This document shows positions 30,190 to 46,489 of a stretch of 64,000 nt of DNA, piece after piece. A program made the position numbers and the translations under genes. Within the stretch, counting starts at the first letter, position 1. Every line of letters begins with the position of its first letter. Origin of the DNA: Megaleporinus macrocephalus (Eukaryota > Chordata > Actinopteri > Characiformes > Anostomidae); NCBI GenBank assembly GCA_021613375.1, contig CM038703.1:20386194-20450193 (forward strand), given 5' to 3'. The notes beneath the pieces were generated by a model that saw nothing but the letters and a program-made list of their open reading frames with translations, was not told the origin of the DNA and searched no databases.

Positions 30190-30470
30190 GGGAATTTTTC
30201 AACACCTCCAAAAGCATTCCAACACAAGGTCTGGACTCTGGGCTGGTCAGTCCATTGAGAACTTCAGCAGCTTGATTAGCACATTTTCTGCTGTTTGTGC
30301 ATTTCCTTCAGTCAGTAAGAGCTCATTGGCAGCTACACGCTCTTTCAGAGTGTTAAGTTGTCTTCTCACAGTGGAAGGTTGGACAGAAACACCTGTAGAT
30401 GTTTTCAACTGTTTATCTGATGGCTAAAGTTTTGGTGGTCTGCTAAGAGCCTAGTAATCGAAACCTCTTA
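30190..30470 (-). mobile_element. Deleted Tc1-like transposase fossil
   Basis: The minus strand reads KTSTGVSVQPSTVRRQLNTL then KERVAANELLLTEGNAQ, matching the second helix-turn-helix region of Tc1-type transposases. After a deletion it continues with PAQSPDLVLE, similar to the conserved 'SPDLNPIE' block. No intact catalytic region remains. Confidence 0.55.
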
Positions 30471-30479
30471 TGTTTGTTT

Positions 30480-32760
30480 CACTTACTTTACCTTGATTAC
30501 TGCAAATGAATCATTTTTCATATAATCTTATCAGAAATATGTCCTGAAAGGTAATCATCGATTTGACTTCAAATTAAGTAAATGAAGGTCTTGGACTTCA
30601 GCGAACAAAGCCTTGGCATTCCGCTGTTGACACAAGACGAGCTGATTAGAAATGCATTTTATTTTCTTTATCAGAGATGCTTCCTGGGCTATTTTCAGAA
30701 TATTTGTATTTGTATTTCACAGCTCCATCTTCTTATTCATATCCGTAGAGGACCAATGTAACAGGTTGATTCACGATTGCTATGCCTACAACCAAATATG
30801 CTTTAAGTGCACAGTACCAGAGACAGTTATTGAGAATTTTGTTGGCTAGATTGCACAAATGTTTCAAAACACAAAACCATGATGAAACAGGAAGAGGCTT
30901 GACCGAGATGCAGTGTGATGTATCACTGTGGTGAAACGTTCTGTCTAAACAGAGTGGCAGGGTTTACCATAAGAGCGCTCGTTCTCAGCTGTAACTCCTT
31001 GAGAAACTTGCCTTGTATTGCAATATTGTCAACACGCTTGTTTAGCGGTGGTTTGACGAAAGTTGGGCATTGTAGGGAAAGTGAATTAATGTTTTATTCA
31101 AATGCAGCACACGCTGTGAGGAGGAGATGGAGGAGGAGAAGGGCGGGCGCTGAAGGTCAGAGGCACAGCAATTCTGCCCTTCCCTGGGCTGTCAGTGCTG
31201 ACATCACCTGCTGGCTGACTGCCCGAATGTTCCTCAGCACGAGCGGCTGACCTTTTTTCAGGCTCATCATGCAGGGTCCGGTTCCTGTTAGACCAGGGGA
31301 CTCGTTAGCACGCGTCACCTACGTTCCGTGTACCTCTTTGAAAAAAAGCGCTACAAATAAACCAAAAACTAATAAATAATCATAGTCGTATGTGTAATCT
31401 TTTAAACCCCTTTGGCCAAATGACATGTGTTATTGATTTTCTGAGTAAAAATAAGTACTCCTATACAGGGAGTATATTGTCACTGTCAAAAAAAATCATG
31501 TATTCCAAATTTTTTGGGATAATTTAAATGCGGCAGCTGCTGTTTACATTATATGAAACATTTCATGACAAATGGACCAGTAGAATTGTTCCAAAATAGC
31601 TTGGGAAAAAGTCTGGTTCCATTAACATACATTAAATGTAAAGACTCTTTTTGCCCTCTTCTGTAAAGTTGCCATATTGGAGATACCTGGCGACAATATA
31701 AGTTTTATTTTAACTGCAGAACTTGTAGTCATCTAGTTTGACCTACCAAGGAAACTTTTGCTGTTTATTTTTAAATCAGATAGGATACATGAAGCGAGAG
31801 CCGGCAAATCAAATTATTTCCGGGAACGTGGCCATGTGGTTTTAGTGTAATGGGGGACTCCATCCTCTTTTATTAAGTGACACACAACTCCAAGATTTCT
31901 GGAGTTGACTTATATTCTTGGCTCTAGCTACTGGGCTTGGATGGAATCTACCCCTCTAATCCACTAAATTATAACCAAGACTCTAAAGCCCATTATAAAA
32001 GGATACAGCAGAACTAAAGAAACAAAGTTTACCCAGTAGTGATAAAATGAGAACGAGAGGAAATGTGATGTACTGAGAGAATCATTACTGTAGTCAGAAA
32101 TATTTTTCAGTACTTTAAAAAAGAAAAGGCTGGATGTGACACATCAGTTACCATTATAGTGGACACGTGCCAGAATGTAACTGCAGCAACATTAAAGGTG
32201 GAAGGGAACTTTTAATGAGAATGTGACAAGAAAGCCTTTTTTCACAGCGTTCTGTGAAAAATATTGTTTGTTTTTGGTTCTCGTTTATCAGCCACAGTTG
32301 CTAGTAATTGTTTATTGCATCCCAAATCATGATGAAAAGGAAGAGTTGTGGGGCAGGATTTATAGAAACTGTTTCTGTATCCAGAGTTTGTGCTCACAGC
32401 AGCTGGTGAGCAGTGCAAGTGTTGTTTAAACAAACCCACCCTAATCTGTCAGAATTAACCAATTATGGTGAAAAACCACAGTCCACAGAATCGAAGAGTC
32501 GATTTGTCATTGGCTAAGAGTTGCCTATCTTGTGCTGGAATCAGAGAAGAGACTATTTGGAATTGACTTCCCATCCCAGACAACTGAAAACTCTGTCACA
32601 AAACTGTTTCACTAAACATTAGTCAGAATCCTGCCACTTCAATATTACAGCAAACCTATGGCTCATTTTTGTGATTGAGAGTGTGACTTTTTGAAGCGAA
32701 ACACACTTTTCTGAAGAGCTGATTTTAGGAAAAAAAAAGTTTGGCTTGGGTTGTTCAGCC
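30480..32760. other. Intergenic, no gene seen
   Basis: No supported exon. An inverted, decayed copy of the 8.9 kb element spans about 31520-31690 ('tctggttccattaacatacatt' and 'tgtttacattatatgaaacatttcatgacaaatggacc'). A GC-richer patch with AGGAGGAGA-type purine sequence is at 31110-31250. Confidence 0.45.
31520..31690 (-). repeat. Inverted copy of the 8.9 kb inverted-repeat element
   Basis: The reverse complement carries 'aatgtatgttaatggaacc', 'ggtccatttgtcatgaaatg' and 'aatgtaaacagcag', in the same order as the copy at 3762. Confidence 0.5.
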
Positions 32761-32777
32761 AGCTACCAGGTAACAGT

Positions 32778-32779
<2 letters not shown>

Positions 32780-32862
<83 letters not shown>
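32780..32862. repeat. (TA)n microsatellite at the broken end of a Tc1 copy
   Basis: About 41 TA units, directly abutting the truncated Tc1 transposase sequence that follows. Confidence 0.97.
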
Positions 32863-32868
<6 letters not shown>

Positions 32869-33620
32869 TCTCATGGTCTGAGAGTCCTTTATGTGCCTTT
32901 TGGCAAACTCCAAGCAGGCTGACTTGTGAGGAGTGGCTTCCACTCTACCATACATGCCTGATTGGTGGAGAGCTGCAGAAATGGTTGTCCTTCTGGAAGG
33001 TCCTCCTGTCTCCACAGAGCAACTCTGAAGCTCTGTCAGAATGACCTTTGGGTTCTTGGTCACCTCCCTGACTAAGGCCTTTCTACCCCAATCACTCAGA
33101 TTGTCTGGCCGGTCAGCTCTAGGAAGAGTCCTGGTGGTTCCAAACTTCTCTTATTTATGGAGGCCACTGTGCTCATTTGGTTCAATGCTGCAGAAATTCA
33201 TCTGTACCCTTCCCCAGACCTGTGCCTTGATACAATCCTGTCTCGAAGGTCTATAGACAATTCCAGACTTCATGGCTTGGTTTTTGCTATAACATGTACT
33301 GTCAACTATGGGACATTGTATAGACAGGTGTTTGCCTTTCCAAATCATGTCCAGTCAACTGGATTTAAAACAACTGCAGGATGATCAGTGGAAACATGAG
33401 CGCCTGAGCTCAATTTTGAGTGTTTTGGCAAAGGCTGTGAATACTTATGTACATGTGATTTTTAATACATTTGCAAAAAAAGTCAAACAAACTTTTTTCA
33501 CTTTGCCGTTATGGGGTATTTTGTGTAGAATTGTGCAGGATAAAATTATTTTATTCTGTTTTGGAATAAGGCTGTAACATGTGGAAGAAAAGCTGTGAAT
33601 ACTTTCCAGATGCACTGTAT
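32863..33620 (-). mobile_element. Truncated Tc1-like transposon with transposase remnant
   Basis: The minus strand reads ADRPDNLSDWGRKALVREVT, NPKVILTELQ, GGPSRRTTISAALHQSGMYG and LEFAKRHIKDSQTMRN, a continuous match to the DNA-binding and early catalytic part of fish Tc1 transposases. The outer end at 33590-33620 (TGTGAATACTTTCCAGATGC) is the typical terminus. Everything past the end of that match, including most of the DDE catalytic region, is lost and replaced by the TA tract. Not functional. Confidence 0.9.
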
Positions 33621-33711
33621 AAAATAAATTACAGCTTAAGTCTAAAACTCCTAAGAAAATTGAGCTTTGAGATTTGCTACAGTATGTTGTAATTATTTAT
33701 AATGAGCATAG

Positions 33712-33850
33712 TTACAATTGCTAGGCTGTCAAGGATCAACTATGTAAACCTATCTGCAATAGTGCCACCCTGAGGCAGACCAGTGCTGCTTCAACAGTCA
33801 GTTCTGTATATCAAAGACAGAAGATTAGTGTAAAGCAGGCCAAAAAAACT
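33712..33850. repeat. Dispersed repeat, copy 1
   Basis: 'ttgctaggctgtcaaggatcaac' and 'ccaccctgaggcagaccagt' recur at 41845-41930 with about 85 percent identity by eye. No ORF and no visible ends. Confidence 0.6.
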
Positions 33851-34444
33851 TGAAACTGCATTTTTTCTTACAATAGACAGCATATCTTCATAATTTTAAA
33901 TTTAAGACTGTTCCAAGAGATTAAGCAGGCCCTGTATTTCATACCTTGCAAACCATTTACAGACAAGATTTTACGACATGAAAAGGCACCTTCATTACAC
34001 ACAAGTTCCTTTGAAAACATCAGCATTCATTTTTATGTCTCCATCTAAATAAATTCATGATATCTGAAATGTTTCAGTGTCATAGCCATGGTCAGTGGAT
34101 TGTAGTGAATTGCTAACATTGGCGTGGACCATATTTTAATTGTGCTGGGCTTCGGTCAAAAAGATCTACAAGATGTTGTTTTAAGGTTGCCACCTCCTGG
34201 AGACTCAGGCAGTGACTTTTTTCACTAAATTCTGTGGATGGGTAGCATAAAAAGGTCAGTACAGCTACAGAACCTACATAACTGAGAGGTAGTGAAGTGC
34301 TACTGAGGGTACAGATATTCAGGACAGACAACCCCATACTCTGTAAAAGGTTAAAAGGCTCATCAGGTCTGAGTTAAAACCAAAACTTTTCAGAAGTCAA
34401 GTCGGATTCAAGACCGAGAGCAGCAGTCCAAATGACGTTGAGAC

Positions 34445-34975
34445 TATTAGAACACTACCCGTCAAAAGTTTTCAAACAGTTCCAAAACGTTTGACTGGTA
34501 GTGTTCTAAAACAATTGACTGGTAGTGTACTAAAATGTTTGACTGGCAGAGTTCTAAAATGTTTGGCTGGTAGTGTTCTAAAATGTTTGGCTGGTAGTGT
34601 ACTAAAACGTTTGGCTGGTAGTGTACTAAAACGTTTGGCTGGTAGTGTACTAAAATGTTTGGCTGGTAGTGTACTAAAACGTTTGGCTGGTAGTGTACTA
34701 AAACGTTTGACTGGCAGTGTTCTAAAATGTTTGACTGGTAGTGATCTAAAACGTTTGGCTGGTAGTAATCTAAAACGTTTGACTGGCAGTGTTCTAAATG
34801 TTTGGCTGGTAGTGTATCTAAAACGGTTGGCTGGTAGTGATCTAAAACGTTTGGCTGGTAGTGTACTAAAACGTTTGGCTGGTAGTGTATCTAAAACGTT
34901 TGACTGGTAGTGTTCTAAAACGTTTGACTGGTAGTGTACTAAAACGTTTGACTGGTAGTGATCTAAAATGTTCGA
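34445..34975. repeat. 24-bp minisatellite, about 20 units
   Basis: The unit contains AAACGTTTGGCTGGTAGTGT plus ACTA; variants have GACTGG or GTTC/GATC. Because the unit is divisible by three it keeps a 139-codon frame open with the period-8 pattern LKRLAGSV, which is an artefact of the repeat. The sequence just left, ACACTACCCGTCAAAAGTTT (34454-34473), is the inverse of the unit core. Confidence 0.95.
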
Positions 34976-35274
34976 CTAATGTTTATGCTAATTGAACCTT
35001 CACACTCTGCTCTTACTGGTGCAATGTGCAATTAATGAAGATTGGCCACCAGACTGGTCCAATTTAACCATGAAACCTCCCACACTAAAATGACAGGTGT
35101 TTCAGTTTCATTGTCCAGCCCATGTATATATATACAATACCTGTCAAACATTTTATTATATAATATATAATCATTTATACATGCCTTGTCCATTGTACAT
35201 TCAATATAATGATATATAATACTGTATTTTATAATACATTCAGTACAATTGAACATTATATTTCATAGTTATCA

Positions 35275-35336
<62 letters not shown>
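35275..35336. repeat. (ATT)n microsatellite
   Basis: About 20 trinucleotide units. Flanks from 34990 to 35720 show no gene. A segment at 35650-35703 repeats 'gcagtccaaatgatgttgagact' found at 34423-34445. Confidence 0.95.
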
Positions 35337-35337
<1 letters not shown>

Positions 35338-35722
35338 CTATAAGTTGAACTTTGCATTCTAATATTTTGAAGTAAATGATGGTGAGGTTATTTTCTGTCT
35401 TTGTTCTTTAAGTCATCACCAAAAGTCAACTGAAATGACATTCAAATCCATTTTTGTTGTTAAATGAAAAATATTGTAATAAAAACATTCTGATCTGCCC
35501 TCCGAGGATGTTTGGGTTTTGGGACCAACAAACATCAACAAACAAATAATATTCAGCTAAGCCATCAGGGGAAGAATCAATTAGACCTTGAAGCTTGTTT
35601 TCTTCTGTATGTAACTTTTGTTGATATACAGTATTCATAGAAAAAAGTTTAGCTTCGAGTCAGAGGTGAAGGCACTGCAGTCCAAATGATGTTGAGACTG
35701 AAATTGTTAATTTTGTAGTAGT

Positions 35723-39280
<3,558 letters not shown>

Positions 39281-39289
39281 AACACGGCT

Positions 39290-39720
39290 TTTGCCAAAGC
39301 TTTAGACCTTAAAGCGACTCAGTGTTTCCCTCCCATTTCCCCAGATTGTAATGACTGGGGCCTTTTAAAGAGGGCAGCATCAGTAAATCTCTCGCTGCTG
39401 CTTGCTCTCGCTGGCGAAAATCCCAAGGTTTCACTCGCGGGCTGTGAAATGAACTGTATCCTGAGCTTGTTGTCGCAGCAGGAGATGATCTTTGCTGCAG
39501 AAATCACTTAAGGTTAATCCCGGCCGAAACACCAGGGCTGGCTCGCGCAGTGCAGAGGCGGCAGCATTAACGGCATTAACACAAACTTCCAGGCCCGCTG
39601 CCAGGGCATCAGGGCACTGCCGGAGCATGACCGTAAACAGCACCCTCCCAGGGGGGGGTCCGGAGCAGTGAGCCACCAGCGGGGAGGATGAGGGGAAACC
39701 GATTGCTTCCATTACGCTCT
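39290..39720. other. GC-rich, repeat-free island (candidate conserved non-coding element)
   Basis: Markedly richer in GC and CpG than its surroundings, with no repeat and no convincing coding signal. It contains AT-type homeodomain-like cores within GC-rich context (for example GCAGCATTAACGGCATTAAC at about 39559-39578). The function is inferred only from composition. Confidence 0.3.
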
Positions 39721-40509
39721 AGGTGCTCTGAAAAAAAAGGAGGGAAGGAAAAAAAAGCAACAAACAACCTTGCAGTTGTGTTGCTGCAGATCAGAATCCA
39801 ATTAAACACTGTTTAGTTCTACACAAGCTGCCAGTCATAGCCTGTTGACTCATGAAATTAATGCATTGTAGTGGCACAAAGGAAACCAGTGCACTAGAAT
39901 GCACAGCACTTCCTCGGGCAGCATTCCAGATAAATTGACATAGCGTACATACCTGGCAGATGTTAACGTCAACAGTTTGCACAGTCAGTGAGAAAACACA
40001 AGGCCGGGGCGTCGGTAATCCGCTGCTCGCGTGTCAAAATTGACAAGCCACACTTTTTTCACACCATCCTTCAGTCTCCTTCAAAAGAGGGTCAATGTAC
40101 AGTACTTATATACTCAGCTGATAGTCTTTTAATAGAGCCTAATGGGGCAGGCACCGAGCTAGGCTATGCAATGGAACCCTGCCCACTGTGTTTGGATTCA
40201 TCCCTGTGGTCCTGCATTCCTCCCCAGCTGCAGCCTGTCAGGGTAAATAATGACCACTGCAATGTCCCTTTGCATCCACAAGGCAATTTATGCATGCGTA
40301 AAAAACTATTAAAGGTTAAGGGTTGCTAAGTTCTATGGCTGTCTTTAATGGACACAAGCCAAAGCTTTGAGGATGTAACAAATGAGAATCTTAAAGTTCA
40401 ATGCTGTGTGAAGTCAGGAAAGGGTGGGAAGGAGGGTAAGAGCAACAAACAGCAAACCCACAAATAAAAGCAGTTTTCTTTCTGCTAGCAGCAGTTCCAC
40501 ACTACCTAC

Positions 40510-40790
40510 TCCAGGTCCAAAAGTATCCAGACACCTTCTAATAAGAGAATTCAGCTGCTTTATGCTGCACCGTTGCTGACACAGTTGGTTTGTATAACCA
40601 CTGCCAAAAAGGTTGCTGCATGAGTTGCACAGGAACCTAAGGTCTCCTTGCCAAGTGGCAAGTGTCAGCCCTGGGCTGTTGAGCAGTGGAACTATGTTCT
40701 ATGAAGTAATAGGGCTCCGTTCAATACCTTTGGGATGAGTTGAAGCGGTGTTTGTGATCCAGAACATGAGTACCTGAGCTCAATATTAAC
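40510..40790. mobile_element. Decayed DNA-transposon remnant
   Basis: 'aggtccaaaagtatccagacacct', 'ctgacacagttggtttg', 'gctgttgagcagtgga' and 'tttgggatgagttgaa' follow the order of a non-autonomous repeat widespread in fish, from memory. The right end is not clear. Confidence 0.5.
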
Positions 40791-41844
40791 AGCCAGTGTG
40801 CAAAATATCCCCTGCTATTCGGGGGGCCTATGTTGGCTGGTTTTCCCAGTGTTGGCAGCAGCTGCTAAGTCACTCACCAATTGGCACTAATTGGTTTAAC
40901 AATTCTTCTGAAATTTCCCACTCTTTCCCTCAATCTCAAGTTTTCATATTTACAAACATGCTGCGACCATAAGCATAGTTTTGCATATGGATAATAGGGG
41001 CATGTCCCTGCCAATATTTTGGAAGGACAAATTTGTCTCTCCCTGGGACATTCAGGAATGCTAGCATTTGGTTGACTGAAAGGCTAACGTCATGACAAAT
41101 ATTATGTATACTGCCAGGCATGGAGGTGGAAAGCTGATCAGTTTGCTGAGGGTAAGTTTTAGAGCTGTCAGTCTCCATACCTCAAGCATGGGTGACAGCG
41201 TGAGATCAGCTTTTTTTTTTAGGAGCTTTTTCTTCACCTAGATCATCAGAAATAAGTGGTAAACAAACTAACCTGCCAGTAGCCACATTGATAAATGGAA
41301 ACCTGCTAGCCAATTAACATCAACAACCTTTCCACTGTGAAAAATAAAATCAACTGATATAGGCTGGCATTAACAAGCAAGCTAAGCCTGACATCTGCTG
41401 TGCTAACAGGAGCAACTACAAAATGGATGGATATCAAATTCGAGTTTAAACTTCAGTCTAAAGATTCACATAAAAAATGTCACTATGAAGTATTTTGTAT
41501 GAACTTCAGGAAACAATGCAGCACACTAGAGAAGTAGAGCAAAATAATGAAGAAACAGGTGCATCCTCAGGGTTTCAGGTGAGGTCCTACTTATAAATGA
41601 CAATTTGGTATTATAGGGAGGCATCAGCATTAAAATTAGTCTTAGGATATTTAACAAATGTAACCTTTGAAAGTCAACATATTTGGTCATAAGTTAAAAA
41701 AAATCTTTAGAATCAGATTGTTTGACTGAAGATATCATCAGAACAAGTTGGTTTCTATTCACACAATATTAAAAATGATCCTTTGAAATAAATGAAACCC
41801 TGGTCTAATTACAATATTGTTTTTCAGAGGTATCCTGGCAAAGT

Positions 41845-41930
41845 TACAGTTGCTAGGCTGTGAAGGACCAGCTAAGTGAACCAATTTGCAGTTCCACCCT
41901 AAGGCAGACCAGTACTTACCCATTCAAGAT
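41845..41930. repeat. Dispersed repeat, copy 2
   Basis: Second copy of the repeat at 33712. The flanks from 40800 to 43000 contain no supported gene. Confidence 0.6.
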
Positions 41931-43029
41931 GTTAATTAGGGGGTCTCATACCCCTCAGGACACTCCGTATTTTGTTTCTTGTATTACTCTTGAATTTAGA
42001 AGAAATATTGATTGAACATGTGACACAAACATTTGAGCATATGTTATTCTCTAATGGACAGCATAACATTATAAAGAGAATAATTAGGGGGTTCCTATAT
42101 TTTGCACCTTGATATTACAATTGAAACCTGAAGAAATGTTGGAAAAAGAGGTGGAAACTTTTGGGTGTATAGTGTGCATTATATATAGCTTATAAAATGC
42201 TTAAATTAAATTAAATATGCTTTTAATTGTCTAAAATATGCTATTATCTTCATATCTGGTAGTGTTATGGTTTACTTTTGTTTGCAGAAGTTGTCTCCAG
42301 GTTCTGAGTGAATTAAATGAAAAACTATGCAAAGTGTATCACACTGTCTAAGATAAGCTGTAAATGACAGGATGCATGTTAAATACGATCACATACAAAG
42401 GATTGGGCGCCCCTGGTCAAATGACACATTTTGTTGATCTTCTAAGTGAAAATAAGTTAACACATAGCCTACTGGGAGCACATGTTCTGCAAATTCACTA
42501 TTTATTTGCTAAATTGAACATCATGAGGAACAAAAAAATAAATAAAATTGGGCCTGTGCAAGTGTTATGGCGCATTTATGTTTAATTTAGTTTTTTTCCA
42601 ACATGTAAAATTACGCACTGAAATGTGCAGAAACTTTGTATTATATTTGGTTTGTGTAGAGAATGTGTTATTCACCCCGTAAAATCAACAAAACTGATTG
42701 AGATCTAATAGAAATATATATATGAATGAAGCTTATGAACATTTCACATCTGTTTTAAGCTCTACCATGAATTTTATTTATTTATATTAAGATAAATTAA
42801 AAAAGCCTTACAAACTCATTCACTTATCATGTTGTATAGCTTATATAAACATATACTATAAAGAAGATATGTTTGCTGACGATTAATTATGCAGTTCCTC
42901 TGCCAATTTGTAATCCTAAAAAACTAATACATCTCTTAAATGACCCCATGGTGTAATTTTTTGATCTAATCATGCTCTCAGCTTTTTATACACCAGGGGT
43001 CCTCTGCTGCATCCTCAAAGGGCCAGTGT

Positions 43030-43650
43030 GGCTACAGGTATTCAGATCCTACATTAGTGTTTTCTTTGGGAAGCTTTCTTGTAAAAAGCCCCAGCTTTAT
43101 TTATATCTCTAGTGCCACAGCACCTTATTGTCAGAGCAATCTATGACAAGCCCTCTGGGGTCATAGTGAACGTCGGTCCCTGCCACCATGAAATGCTGTG
43201 CGAGGCAGCTTCACCCCTCTACCTGAGCAGGTGTCCGCTTCCACTGGCCTGTTGCAAGTGGATCGTCAGCGCGCCATGCCAGAGCGCAGACAGCACTGTC
43301 TCAACCACTTTGGATCAAATTAATTCAACCAGGTGTGCCCCCACGCTGCTGGGGCTCAGGTGACACCTGCTACGGTCCTTTAATTAGAGGCAAAACAGCT
43401 GTTTCTGGGTAGACCTACGGGACGAACCCTCCTCTGCCTGCGCTCCCGCTGGATCCCGTGCTTTGAGTCATGACGCATCAGATAGCATCGAAGACACTCT
43501 GGTCTCGCCTCTGTCATTAGCTACAAAAGCCACTGGCAGAGCGTAGCAGGTCCTGCAGGTATAGGAAGGAAGAGGGGAGAGCTGGGGAAGTTCTGCCTCT
43601 TTCATGAGAATTTGGCAGAGTTTGCTTTCAGATAACTTGGGTTTGAATAA
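43030..43650. other. GC-rich, repeat-free island (candidate conserved non-coding element)
   Basis: About 600 bp of near-balanced composition between AT-rich flanks, with TTTAATTAGAGG and an E-box AACAGCTGTT at about 43379-43405 and a TGAGTCATGACGCATC stretch (AP-1/CRE-like) at about 43465. Short frames occur on both strands but none has a domain or splice context. Confidence 0.35.
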
Positions 43651-43699
43651 ATCACAGTGAGGTGGCAAAGATGAAAATGGCAGTGTAATTATGCTCTCA

Positions 43700-46480
43700 G
43701 GTCCTGGCGGCTACCAAGAACCAGGGATAAGCCTACAGAGGAAAATTGGGCATAGAAAGACAGACGATTGAGATGGACTAGACCAACCCGCACTATTAGA
43801 GGCAGACAAAAGGGATCCGCTGTTACTTGGTGGAACAGCGGAAGAAGTCCCGCGGGACAGAGAGGGGCAAGGACAGTTTAAGATAGCTTTGATGTTACTG
43901 GTGAGTGGCAGAGGGCTCCCTGTCTGCTGCTGAAGGTTACTGGTAGTTCAGCACACATTTAAAAAGCACACACACTCTGTCTGTGTGGCTATGGTCAGAT
44001 CCCAAGACCTATTCTAAGCCATCCTGATCAGGCCACACCATTGGTTCTCACCCCATCTGGGAAATATGTTCTAGCAACCTGTGAATTATCTTGATGGATG
44101 GTCTTGCTTTTGTCAGCCATTTGATAATTGCTCCAGCCCTTGTAATTTGCCCCAGGTTGCACCACCAGCTGCCAAGTCAAGTTTTCTTACTGTTTGGGTT
44201 AGGATGTTCTTTCTGCAGTTATCCACAGGATAGTATAAGAAGGTATTTCTTAAGATTCACTGTTTTGAAGATTGAAGTTCATTCTAAGTGACTTTCGATT
44301 GCCAAGTTGCATCAAAGTCCTTAAAGCGAAGTCTTTGCAAAGTCCTTAGAATTTTTGCTAATTTTCCTGCATACAAGACCAGACTCATATCTCTTTGAAT
44401 GGGGAGAGACCAGCATATTAGTCAAAACGTAATCTCAAAAACATGTTTGAGATAACTGATAGAACTGATGTTTACCTCAATTCCACAAATAAATGTAATT
44501 TTTCATCTTGTTTGAAGTCCAGTCGGGGCTCAATGGACAACATCTTTAGCTTTCCATTTACACCAGCGGGCGGTTTTCTCAATTATAACATTGCTGATTG
44601 TGTGTAAGTCACAGAATTTACACGTATATTATTTTATTTATTCTTGGTGGTTGTAATTTAGCACCATGTTGAAGCATATAACCAACTCACAACAACTCTA
44701 GCAAAAGTACTGCCTCCACACGAAGGGTTTGGTTTTAACATGTATTCCCCCAATGAATTCAGTTTTTATGCACATTTTTATTACCTAAAATCAATCCAGT
44801 TTAGGTCATACTAATTAAGTTTAATCTGACCCAGCACTGCTGAGTTGAACTAGATTTGTTTTTAATTTTTTTTTACATTTTACATTAATATTTAAGCTTC
44901 TGTTCATTTTGCTGCAGACATTATGTTTGTTCAAGCCTGTAAAAAATGAAAAGATTCCAAAATGTAGAGAAATTTAGACAAATATTTAGCACTTAAACAC
45001 ATTATCCAAAGTGATGTACCATACATTTAGAGAAACATGCTTATATAAGGTCCATTCAAACCTTGTTTGCAGGGTTAGTTATGCTAGCTGTGTTAGCTAG
45101 CTATGTAATTTAGTTAATTTAGTTGGTAAGCTAATGCTAGCAACATAAAGTACACGTATAACACAGATCATGTTAATGTTTACCTAATACTTATTTATGA
45201 AATGTTAACAAGGCTATATGAAGTGCTACACCAAGGCTATACAGTAAGATAAACATTACAGCAACATTACAAACATTGGAGATTAATAAAAAAAGTCTAT
45301 ATTGTATGAAAGTTTAACCTGTGTCAGTTGTGATTATTTAAACATGAACACTTCAGCTGACTTGTTATTGTGACACAGTCACTAAATCCAGCAACTGGGC
45401 TCCTCAAAACCTACCCAGCTCTAGGGAACCAGAACAACACAATGATCTCGACCCAATGTTTGGGTAGAAAAAACAGCCCTGCAGTTTTTAAAGTTTGTAA
45501 ATCGAATATATTTTAAATTCATTTTGCGTATAATTGCTATGGTCAAAATACATTTTACATAGTTTCAAAAATCATATCTATTTTCCTGTTTTTATGTATT
45601 TAAGTTGGAAAGTCTGGTTCTAACAACATTGGTTTGTATTGAATAAACTGTGTTTTGCACCAGTTTGCCAGGCTTTCCAGCAACTGCTACAACTCGCCCC
45701 TCCATCTGTTACAATGAACTTCACTTATGGGCTTAGAAATGTTTGCGTTCCTGCCACTTTATTGTTTTCTTCTCTTTCAACACACCTGATCTAACTACTC
45801 AACTCTTTACCAAGGCCTTTACTGAGTTAGAGGGTATGCAGGGGTACTCCAGGGCCAGAGTTAGAATCCAATGAACTCAATGTTTCATTTTTTACCATTA
45901 GTTGGAGTGAGCATAGTCCTTCAGTGTCCAGCAGAGGGCAGTGGTGTGGCAGCATCGTAAACCTTCATTCTGGGAGCAGCACATGTGAGCCGGAATGGAA
46001 CAGAATCCCGCTCACACCACTCAGAGTGCCAAATGACTTTCGGCCATGTTCAAATGTAAGTTGACATTCCATTCTCCACAATTTTGACTGTATCTTTTGC
46101 GAGAGTGAAAACCAAGGGCAGTCCACGTCGCCTAGTTACGCCCAAGATTTTTTGCTAAGCGAGCCTTTATGAAGGCAGCAGAATGTGAGGGAATGCATAC
46201 AAAAGACAGGCTGTGTTACAGATAGCTCATGGATTCTGCCAAAGGTGTCACTATTTCTCTGTAAGACACAGTCCCTGATACGGCAGCTAGTAAAATCGGA
46301 GAGATAAATCAGAAAAGCAAAGCCATACATATTTAAACCAATCAAGTGTTTATCAATTAATTTTTTTTTTGTTGTTGTTGTTTTCTTCACAGTTGTAGTC
46401 TTGATAGACTGCGCATTACCCAAGAATAAATTATGAACATTACTGACTAGACACTGAGACTCCAGTCAGGTCTATTGTTT
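43700..46480. other. Intergenic, no gene seen
   Basis: AT-rich sequence. A short patch at 45380-45480 ('aacctacccagctctag', 'cccaatgtttgggtag') resembles a degenerate fish repeat built on ACCCAACRTTGGGT-type motifs. Nothing else is assignable. Confidence 0.45.
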
Positions 46481-46489
46481 TGAGATACA

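Noticed and set aside
34491..34910. 139-codon frame with repeating LKRLAGSV
   Set aside because: Produced by the 24-bp minisatellite, whose unit is a multiple of three; no flanking exon, start context or domain.
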